Origin: Gammaproteobacteria bacterium
GTDB lineage: Bacteria; Pseudomonadota; Gammaproteobacteria; Steroidobacterales; GCA-2729495
Length of the DNA stretch: 6,745 nt
Direction: 5' to 3'
Assembly (NCBI GenBank): GCA_023150055.1
Contig: JAKLLP010000116.1
Span: 1 to 6,745 of the forward strand
Of this stretch, positions 1 through 5,405 are shown one piece after another. The stretch's first letter is position 1. The number at the start of each line of letters is the position of its first letter. The notes below the pieces were generated by a model, which made no database searches, was not told the DNA's origin, and saw only the letters and a list, made by a program, of their open reading frames with translations. Position numbers and translations under genes: made by a program.

Positions 1-3000
1 GGTGTCGAGCACCAGGATATTCACGTTGCGACCGGACGCCATGACGTGATCGAGCCCGGAAAAGCCGATGTCATAGGCCCAGCCATCCCCGCCGATGATC
101 CAGACGCTCTTGTGAGTCAGCGCGTCAGCGATGCTGAGCAGGTTACGCGCTGCTGCGGAGTTCAGTTTCTCCAGGCGGGACTTGAGTTCTTCGATGCGTT
201 TACGTTGTCGGTACAGGCCGGAATCGTCCGTCTGGTCGGCTTCCATGATCTCGGTAACCAGATCTTCCCCGAGGTCGCCGCGCAGTTCGTCGAGGAGTTG
301 GCGCGCGTGGGTGATCTGTTCGTCAAGGGTTACGCGGATCCCCAGGCCGAATTCCGCATTGTCCTCAAAGAGGGAATTACACCAGGCCGGTCCGCGGCCA
401 GCCGGATCAGTGGTGTACGGGGCGGTCGGCAGATTACCTCCATATATCGACGAACATCCTGTGGCATTGGCGATGATCATGCGGTCGCCAAACAGCTGGG
501 TTGCCAGCCGGATATACGGTGTCTCCCCGCAGCCGACGCAGGCGCTCGAGAACTCGAACAGCGGCTGGGCCACCACGGCGCTCTTCAGAGTGTCCCAACG
601 GATCTTGCGCCGATCGTACTCCGGCAGCGTCAGGAAGAAGTTCCACTTGGCCCGTTCGCGCTCCAGTATGGGTTCTGCCGGGTGCAGGTTGAGCGCCTTG
701 CGACTGCGGTTCGTCTTGTCTATCGCCGGGCAGGCCTCCACGCAGAGCGTGCAGCCCGTGCAGTCGTCCGGGGCGACCTGGTAGGTAATGGCCATTCCCT
801 TGTCGAATTCCGGGCCGACCACCGTTGCTTGACGAAAGTCCTCTGGGGCATCCTTGAGTCGCGCAGGGTCGAACACCTTGGCGCGAATGGCGCTATGCGG
901 ACAGACGAAAGCGCACTTGCCGCACTGGATGCAGATATCGGGTTCCAGCACGGGCAGTTCGAGTGCCAGACGGCGTTTCTCGTAGGCCGCGGTGCCGAGC
1001 GGCCAGGTGCCGTCTACTGGCAGCTGGCTGACCGGGACGCCATCGCCTCGCCCGGCGATGAGTTCGGACGTAACCTCCCGCACGAAGGCGGGAGCATCGG
1101 CCGGGACCGGTACACGTCGATCGTGGGTGGCGCTGATCGTTTCCGGCACGGGTATTTCCCGCAGGTGCGTCAGCGCCTCGTCGATGGCGGTAAAATTCGC
1201 CTCGAGCACCGTGCCGCCTTTCGAGCGGTAGCTGCGTTTCACTGACTCCTTGATGCGTTCGATGGCCTCCTCGCGCGGCAGCAATCCCGAGAGTGCGAAG
1301 TGGCAGGTCTGCATGATGGTGTTGATGCGCCGTCCGAGACCGGACCTCCTCGCCACGGCATAGGCATCGATCAGATAAAACCTGAGGCGCTTGTCGATCA
1401 GGTAGGCCTGAATGTGGCGGGGCAGCCGGTTCCAGGCTTCCTCGGGCTTCCATGATGCGTTCAGCAGGAAGATTCCTCCCGGCTTGGCCTTGTCGAGAAG
1501 CTCGTAGTTCTCGAGAAACGTGGTCTGGTGGCAGCCGACGAATTCCGCCTGGTTTTCCCCGATCTCGTAGGTTGCACGGATGGGGGCGGTGCCGAAGCGC
1601 AGGTGCGAGACGGTGACGGCACCTGCCTTTTTTGAATCGTGGACGAAATGCCCCTGGGCGAAGTAATCGGTCTGCTCCCCGACGATGCGGATGGTGTTGC
1701 GATTACCGCTTACGGTGCCATCGCTGCCGAGGCCGTAAAAGATCGCGGCGTGGTTACACTTGTCGGCGGCGGTTTCGAATCCAGGATCCCACCCGAGACT
1801 GCTGTGGCTGACATCGTCATGAAGGCCGAGAGTGCAGTGGTTCCGCGGGGGAGCCGCCGCGAGGTTCTCGAAAACCGCCTTGATCATGCCCGGCGTGAAT
1901 TCCTTGGAAGACAGGCCGTAGCGCCCGCCCACGATGCGCGGCATCGAGGCGAAGCGCTGGCCACCGGCGCCGATGTGTTCCGCGAATGCGGTAATCACGT
2001 CCTGTAGCAACGGTTCGCCGGCGCCGCCGGGTTCCTTGGTGCGGTCGAGCACCGCGATGCTACGTACGCCGGGCGGCAGCGCCGCAACCAGGTGTTCGCC
2101 GGAAAAAGGCCGGAACAAGCGGACCTTGAGCAGCCCGAGTCTCGCCCCGGCCGTGTTCAGGTGTTCGACCGTGTCGTGTGCGGCCTCGGCGCCGGATCCC
2201 ATCATGACCAGAACCCGATCCGCATCGGGCGCGCCGACGTAATCGAAGAGCCGGTAACTCCGACCGGTTATGCGGGCGAAGCGTTCCATGTTGCGGGCCA
2301 CTACCTCCGGCAGTCGCGCGTAGAAAGGACTTACCGCCTCCCGCGACTGGAAGTAGACATCAGGGTTTTGCGCGGTTCCGCGCATGACAGGTCGATCCGG
2401 GGAGAGGGCGCGCATGCGGTGCGCTTGAATCCAGTCGTCCATGATCATCTGCCGGACGTGCTGGTCACTGAGAGGATCGATCTTGGCGACCTCGTGCGAG
2501 GTTCGGAAGCCATCGAAGAAATGCAGTATCGGGACCCGGGATTCCAGCGTGACCGCATGGCTGAGCAGGGCGAAGTCCTGTACCTCCTGCACGGAACCGG
2601 CGCAGAGCATTGCGAAGCCGGTGGTGCGACAGGCCATGACGTCGCTGTGATCTCCGAAGATCGAAAGGGCGTGGGTGGCCACGGCCCGAGCCGCCACGTG
2701 AAACACGGCAGGCAAAAGCTCGCCGGCGATCTTGTACATGTTCGGGATCATGAGCAGCAGGCCCTGAGACGATGTAAACGTCGTCGCCAGGCCGCCTCTT
2801 TGCAGCGCCCCGTGCACTGTGCCGGCTGCGCCGGCCTCGCTCTGCATCTCTATCACGCGCGGGATGGCGCCCCAGAGATTCCTGCGCTGATTGGCGGACC
2901 AGTTGTCGGCCTGTTCACCCATGGGCGAGGAGGGGGCGATCGGGTAGATCGCTATTACTTCGCTCAGCTTGTGGGCGACGGCCGCGCAGGCTGAGTTTCC

Positions 3001-3015
3001 ATCAACCGTGATCAT
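1..3015 (-). CDS. nifJ: Pyruvate:ferredoxin (flavodoxin) oxidoreductase, single-chain, C-terminus beyond window
   Basis: This enzyme converts pyruvate + CoA to acetyl-CoA + CO2 with ferredoxin or flavodoxin as electron acceptor, or runs the reverse carboxylation, in the cytoplasm. About 1005 residues are present of roughly 1,170-1,230 usual for the family. The frame is unbroken and the gene is cut by the left edge. Visible in order: N-terminal pyrimidine-binding domain with YPIAPSSPMGE (24-34), EMQSE with the ThDP-activating Glu60, FHVAARA with Arg110, and HALSIFGDHSD; the domain II signature VLDRTKEPG; two CxxCxxCxxxCP ferredoxin clusters (Cys695/698/701/705 and 752/755/758/762); the proximal-cluster ligands Cys826, Cys829 and Cys854 (NATGCSS); then the ThDP motif GGDGWAYDIG, ending at VLDT. 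The fourth proximal Cys lies off-window. ATG at 3015 is chosen because MITVDGN matches the family start and a stop lies seven codons upstream. The oddity is Ala27, where the family has Thr (Thr31 of the Desulfovibrio africanus enzyme). It is divergent from fdxA, a likely partner. Family assignment is very secure; the physiological direction is unknown. Confidence 0.97.
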   Translation of the reverse strand, partial: MITVDGNSACAAVAHKLSEVIAIYPIAPSSPMGEQADNWSANQRRNLWGAIPRVIEMQSEAGAAGTVHGALQRGGLATTFTSSQGLLLMIPNMYKIAGELLPAVFHVAARAVATHALSIFGDHSDVMACRTTGFAMLCAGSVQEVQDFALLSHAVTLESRVPILHFFDGFRTSHEVAKIDPLSDQHVRQMIMDDWIQAHRMRALSPDRPVMRGTAQNPDVYFQSREAVSPFYARLPEVVARNMERFARITGRSYRLFDYVGAPDADRVLVMMGSGAEAAHDTVEHLNTAGARLGLLKVRLFRPFSGEHLVAALPPGVRSIAVLDRTKEPGGAGEPLLQDVITAFAEHIGAGGQRFASMPRIVGGRYGLSSKEFTPGMIKAVFENLAAAPPRNHCTLGLHDDVSHSSLGWDPGFETAADKCNHAAIFYGLGSDGTVSGNRNTIRIVGEQTDYFAQGHFVHDSKKAGAVTVSHLRFGTAPIRATYEIGENQAEFVGCHQTTFLENYELLDKAKPGGIFLLNASWKPEEAWNRLPRHIQAYLIDKRLRFYLIDAYAVARRSGLGRRINTIMQTCHFALSGLLPREEAIERIKESVKRSYRSKGGTVLEANFTAIDEALTHLREIPVPETISATHDRRVPVPADAPAFVREVTSELIAGRGDGVPVSQLPVDGTWPLGTAAYEKRRLALELPVLEPDICIQCGKCAFVCPHSAIRAKVFDPARLKDAPEDFRQATVVGPEFDKGMAITYQVAPDDCTGCTLCVEACPAIDKTNRSRKALNLHPAEPILERERAKWNFFLTLPEYDRRKIRWDTLKSAVVAQPLFEFSSACVGCGETPYIRLATQLFGDRMIIANATGCSSIYGGNLPTAPYTTDPAGRGPAWCNSLFEDNAEFGLGIRVTLDEQITHARQLLDELRGDLGEDLVTEIMEADQTDDSGLYRQRKRIEELKSRLEKLNSAAARNLLSIADALTHKSVWIIGGDGWAYDIGFSGLDHVMASGRNVNILVLDT

Positions 3016-3104
3016 CAGCGAATTACCTGCTGCTCATGGACGTCGCGGTTCATCACGAAATGTGCCTGTTCGCTTGCGCATGTGTTCCTCCGGTTCCATT
3101 ACCC

Positions 3105-3133
3105 GCCCGGACCTGGAGGTCCTCTATCCGGGC
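3105..3133. repeat. Compound inverted repeat in the nifJ-fdxA spacer
   Basis: The arms GCCCGGA (3105-3111) and TCCGGGC (3127-3133) are perfect reverse complements. Nested inside is a second perfect dyad, GGACC (3109-3113) / GGTCC (3118-3122) with a TGGA loop. The two share bases, so the full stems are alternatives, although a shortened outer stem (GCCC/GGGC) could stack with the inner one. It lies about 100 bp from the nifJ start codon and 260 bp from fdxA. It could be an operator or a leader hairpin of the nifJ transcript; chance in GC-rich DNA is also possible. Confidence 0.4.
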
Positions 3134-3380
3134 TGTCGAATGCCGCATTCGTAGTTGCCCGTCTTGACAGCTCTTTGCGCCAATACGAAGCTGCGCGGGC
3201 CGGTTGGCCGTCCCCTGGGATTCCTCGAAGAGGCGATTCTGCGCTACATGGCTGCAGTTCTCACGCATCCGACAGGATAGCGGCAAAGAGGGGCTTTGCT
3301 TTCCGAATGCCATTTTAGCGCGGTGTCCCAGTGCTGGATGGTGGACCTACCGACCGCCAGCGCGAATCAGCCCGGGTGAA

Positions 3381-3386
3381 AGGGGA
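3381..3386 (+). promoter_or_regulatory. Ribosome-binding site that decides the fdxA GTG start
   Basis: AGGGGA lies six bases before the GTG at 3393. The frame is open further upstream to an ATG at 3204, but the intervening 63 codons have no ferredoxin character. The protein starting at the GTG lines up end to end with ferredoxin I, so this site supports GTG as the true start. Confidence 0.8.
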
Positions 3387-3392
3387 AAGTCA

Positions 3393-3716
3393 GTGCCGTT
3401 CGTGGTTACCGGAAACTGTATCAACTGTAAGCATACCGAGTGCGCCGTGGTATGTCCGGCCGATTGCTTCCATGAAGGCCCGAATTTTCTCGTCATCGAT
3501 CCCGATAAATGCATCGACTGCGTGTTCTGCGTTCCGGCCTGCCCGGTGGGCGCGATCATGGAAATCCGCGATGTCCCCAAGCAGTTGCGAGTCTACGTGC
3601 GGCTGAACGAGGAATTGTCCCAGGTCTGGCCCGCTATCAAGGCCAGGAAGCCCCCCCCTCCCGATGCCGAGGAGTGGGAAGACGTGCCCGACAAACTGCA
3701 ACTCCTCGAGCGCTAG
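3393..3716 (+). CDS. fdxA: Seven-iron ferredoxin, [3Fe-4S][4Fe-4S], ferredoxin I type
   Basis: This is a small cytoplasmic low-potential electron carrier of 107 residues, the usual length for Azotobacter-type ferredoxin I. The start is GTG with AGGGGA six bases upstream, giving MPFVVTGNC. Counting without the initiator Met, Cys8, Cys16 and Cys49 match the [3Fe-4S] ligands, and Cys20, Cys39, Cys42 and Cys45 match the [4Fe-4S] ligands. The non-ligand Cys11 and Cys24 of the family are also present. The acidic C-terminal extension typical of the family is intact (DAEEW, ending LQLLER). At the position of Asp15, which in Azotobacter FdI mediates proton transfer to the 3Fe cluster, this protein has Glu. 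It is divergently placed next to the PFOR gene, so it is a plausible PFOR partner, though this family also serves redox sensing and other oxidoreductases. The family call is secure; the partner is inferred. Confidence 0.96.
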   Translation: MPFVVTGNCINCKHTECAVVCPADCFHEGPNFLVIDPDKCIDCVFCVPACPVGAIMEIRDVPKQLRVYVRLNEELSQVWPAIKARKPPPPDAEEWEDVPDKLQLLER

Positions 3717-3759
3717 ATCTTTCCGCGGTGACCTGCTGGCGCCGCCGTGAGTTGCCCTC

Positions 3760-3784
3760 GCGGTGAGACGCTGGTCATCACCGC
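3760..3784. terminator. Hairpin between convergent gene ends, likely bidirectional terminator
   Basis: GCGGTGA (3760-3766) pairs with TCACCGC (3778-3784). The stem continues with GAC/GTC around a GCTG loop, with one bulged A at 3777, giving about ten base pairs. It sits in the 75-bp gap between the fdxA stop and the leftward gene ending at 3792, where a terminator for both strands is expected. No T-run follows on either side, so it is not a textbook intrinsic terminator. A further direct copy of GCGGTGA occurs at 3725-3731 and could compete for the same 3' arm. Confidence 0.55.
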
Positions 3785-3791
3785 TCGATCT

Positions 3792-4172
3792 TCACCGTTT
3801 CGGTTCCGCGAAGACCGCGCGGGTTATGAGCAGGCCGATGAGCGCACCGAGAGCGGAGGCGATCGCGACAATCAGTATGGTCCCCACCGCCAGCAACAAG
3901 CCGACCATCGTCGGGATACCGAGATCGGTCGAGCCCATTACATTGGGAACCGCGGCCTCCGGACCTTGCCCCATGTAGCCGGCAAATATGACCCCGGCAA
4001 AGATCGCCGGCGCCAGCGCGATCGCGCCCATCACGCCGCCGACGTTGCGGATCCAGCGGCGTTTCTCCTCACCTGATGCCATTTTACTGGCCATGAAGCG
4101 CAACAGCGCCCCGGTCAGGAAGTAGGCCGCCGGTACGCCAATCAGGTAGCCGATTATGATGGAAAATACCAT
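3792..4172 (-). CDS. Uncharacterised three-TM membrane protein
   Basis: I do not recognise this 126-residue protein. It is strongly hydrophobic with three likely transmembrane helices at about residues 3-24, 44-66 and 88-117. The basic segment 30-42 (KMASGEEKRRWIR) and the basic C-terminus (EPKR) suggest that the TM1-TM2 loop and the C-terminus are cytoplasmic, leaving a short Gly/Pro-rich loop (67-86) outside. There are no cysteines and no obvious catalytic residues. The start is ATG with a modest GAGAAG upstream. The reading frame stays open for another 33 codons upstream but offers only CTG as a possible start. It is last in the leftward run, 85 bp after the two-TM gene, and converges on fdxA. 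It could be an accessory subunit or a small channel-like protein; no function can be assigned. Confidence 0.8.
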   Translation of the reverse strand: MVFSIIIGYLIGVPAAYFLTGALLRFMASKMASGEEKRRWIRNVGGVMGAIALAPAIFAGVIFAGYMGQGPEAAVPNVMGSTDLGIPTMVGLLLAVGTILIVAIASALGALIGLLITRAVFAEPKR

Positions 4173-4247
4173 TGCGCTTCTCGACCCCCCGTTGTGTCCA
4201 GCCCAGGCCAGTGTGCTGCTAAAAAAGTAGTCGGGATTCGCCAGTCC

Positions 4248-4263
4248 CCCTGAATAGTCAGGG
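4248..4263. repeat. Perfect hairpin enclosing the stop codon of the two-TM gene
   Basis: CCCTGA (4248-4253) and TCAGGG (4258-4263) are perfect reverse complements around a four-base loop. Read leftward, the 5' arm is the last Pro codon plus the TGA stop of the gene ending at 4258. A run of six T follows on the minus strand, but about 24 bases beyond the hairpin, which is too far for a standard intrinsic terminator. It may instead affect translation or mRNA processing between the two membrane-protein genes. Confidence 0.5.
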
Positions 4264-4671
4264 TTGTCTGCTGGTCAGTTTCGTCATGAACCTCCGGGTG
4301 GCGTTGCCGGCCAGGCCCAGCAGGTAGACACCCCCGACGAACGCGGCCCATATTGCCAGGAATGTAAGTCCATTCATGATGCCGGCGGTGAATCTGTGCC
4401 GTCCGTATTCCGCCTCCGAGCGGATGGTCGCGCGTTCGTGGAAGAGGAAGTAGCGCAGGGCGTAGCAGGGCTCGGTCGGGCTTGGTTCCAGGCGTGGGAT
4501 CCTGTCCTCGGAGATGTCGCGCCAGGACTGACATTCGGGCGAGTTCAAGTCGGCGACCACAGCTTCATTGCGTCGGGGCCAGACGCTCACGGTAAGCACG
4601 AGCGCAGAAACCAGAAAGACGATGGCGAACAGGCCGAGCAGGCGCTGGGCCGGGCTAAGCGTTTCGATCAT
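4258..4671 (-). CDS. Uncharacterised two-TM membrane protein with extracytoplasmic loop
   Basis: I do not recognise this 137-residue protein. Hydrophobic helices span about residues 11-31 and 98-120, separated by a polar loop of about 65 residues. The loop contains two cysteines (Cys47 and Cys69) and a Pro-rich stretch (PRLEPSPTEP). The basic C-terminus (TRRFMTKLTSR) suggests both ends are cytoplasmic and the loop faces the periplasm, so the cysteines could form a disulfide. The ATG at 4671 has GGAG nine bases upstream (4680-4683). It lies 153 bp after the shorter repeat-protein gene and 85 bp before the three-TM gene, all leftward, so co-transcription is plausible but not shown. The gene ends in CCC-TGA within a hairpin. 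The function is unknown. Confidence 0.8.
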   Translation of the reverse strand: MIETLSPAQRLLGLFAIVFLVSALVLTVSVWPRRNEAVVADLNSPECQSWRDISEDRIPRLEPSPTEPCYALRYFLFHERATIRSEAEYGRHRFTAGIMNGLTFLAIWAAFVGGVYLLGLAGNATRRFMTKLTSRQP

Positions 4672-4824
4672 GGGTGCTGCTCCACAAGAGCGACATGACG
4701 AGTCGCGGAAAAAATATCGACGATCGATCTTGAATCCAACGCTGGCGGGCGCCTATCCGCAATTATGCTGAGACGCATCACCGCGGCAACGGTGTCGGCC
4801 GGCGAGGGGACTTCTTCGCTGCCG

Positions 4825-5385
4825 CTACTCGTGGAAAATACGCTGGGCCTGCAGGTGACCCTGTTCGTCAAAGATCTCCCAGAGACCCTCACGCCGTCGG
4901 TTCTTGAAGTGTCCGCGTTTTTTCAGTTGCCCGCTGGGATAGAAGTACTCCCAGAACCCATCCATTCTCCCTTCGTCATATTGCCCTCTCGCGCTCGGCT
5001 TGCCGTTCTCGTGGAACTTCTCGTACGGGCCGTCGAGTTCTCCGTCGCGATAGGTCGACCGCTCCCACAAACGCCCCGTCTCGTAGTAACGCTCGAATAC
5101 TCCCTCGGGCTTCCCTTCCCGGGAGTTTCCCTTGAGTTTTACACGGCCGTTCTCGTAGAAAAGCTGCCATGGCCCGTGCCGCTCGCCATTCCTGAACGTG
5201 CCCTTGAACTCGGGTTGGCCGTTCTCGTGATAAAACTCCCAGTAGCCGTCCTGCTTGCCTTCCCTGTAGCTGCCCTTGAATTCCATCTGACCGTTCTTGT
5301 AATGGCTCTCGGCAGGACCATTGGGCCGGCTGTACTTCGAGATCAGGCCCATCCGCTGCAATATGATGGAAAAGAGTCTCAACAT
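4825..5385 (-). CDS. MORN_2-type repeat protein (YwqK-like), shorter paralogue
   Basis: This is a 186-residue repeat protein. After a 22-residue head (MLRLFSIILQ..., mildly hydrophobic but without a clear signal-peptide cleavage site) come six complete 24-residue repeats and a final 20-residue partial one. The repeats follow a pattern close to G-P-W-E-x-[FY]-[HY]-E-N-G-Q-x-x-x-[KR]-G-x-[YF]-x-x-G-x-x-D, the pattern of MORN_2 repeats, which form stacked beta-hairpins and usually act as binding or scaffold modules. Databases often label such proteins 'YwqK family antitoxin', but no toxin partner is visible here. The ATG at 5385 has GGAG about six bases upstream. The gene begins 20 bp after the stop of the longer paralogue, so the two form an operon. 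The family call is firm; the function is unknown. Confidence 0.9.
   Translation of the reverse strand: MLRLFSIILQRMGLISKYSRPNGPAESHYKNGQMEFKGSYREGKQDGYWEFYHENGQPEFKGTFRNGERHGPWQLFYENGRVKLKGNSREGKPEGVFERYYETGRLWERSTYRDGELDGPYEKFHENGKPSARGQYDEGRMDGFWEYFYPSGQLKKRGHFKNRRREGLWEIFDEQGHLQAQRIFHE
4828..5319 (-). repeat. Tandem 72-bp coding repeats (6.8 copies)
   Basis: This stretch encodes residues 23-186 of the shorter repeat protein as six 72-bp units plus a 60-bp last unit, all in phase with no indels. The most conserved DNA segment encodes the ENGQ turn of each unit. The units have diverged in sequence, so the array is not a recent amplification. Confidence 0.88.
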
Positions 5386-5405
5386 GCCAGGCTCCAGGAG
5401 CGATG

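Larger units (their letters stand above)
3016..3392. promoter_or_regulatory. Divergent nifJ / fdxA intergenic region
   Basis: This 377-bp spacer must hold the promoters of both the leftward PFOR gene and the rightward ferredoxin gene. Short open frames cross it on both strands, but none has recognisable protein character. A perfect TTGACA lies at 3164-3169 (plus strand) without a convincing -10 at 16-18 bp, so I do not call a promoter from it. The region contains one compound dyad (3105-3133). I see no FNR-type box and no convincing sigma-54 element. The PFOR start has only a modest ribosome-binding site (AGCAGG, about ten bases before the ATG). Confidence 0.6.

Noticed and set aside
46..1245. 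A 399-codon open frame on the plus strand
   Set aside because: It lies antisense to the intact PFOR frame, whose translation carries all the family motifs. The plus-strand product has no recognisable character, so it is a shadow in GC-rich DNA.
2092..2994. A 300-codon open frame on the plus strand
   Set aside because: It is also antisense to the PFOR N-terminal domain and has no family features.
3164..3169. Perfect TTGACA as a -35 box for fdxA
   Set aside because: No acceptable -10 hexamer occurs at 16-18 bp, and it lies more than 200 bp from the start codon.
3297..3312. Minus-strand sigma-54-like element (TGGCAT ... AAGCA with GG-N10-GC spacing) upstream of nifJ
   Set aside because: The -24 half is fair but the -12 half has AA where TT is expected, and it lies nearly 300 bp from the start codon. 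It is too weak to call.
3053..3313. 86-codon minus-strand frame upstream of nifJ
   Set aside because: It has low-complexity, non-protein-like composition, no ribosome-binding site that stands out, and lies in what must be a promoter region.
3204..3392. N-terminal extension of the ferredoxin to an ATG at 3204
   Set aside because: The extra 63 residues have no homology pattern, and the GTG at 3393 has a good ribosome-binding site and gives the exact family length.
3792..4275. Starting the three-TM protein at an upstream CTG
   Set aside because: The frame is open upstream but only CTG codons are available, while the ATG at 4172 immediately precedes the first helix. Kept only as part of the speculative frameshift finding.
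4154..4534. 126-codon minus-strand frame overlapping both membrane-protein genes
   Set aside because: The overlapping frames encode clear transmembrane helices with proper starts; this one gives an Arg/His/Pro-rich shadow product.
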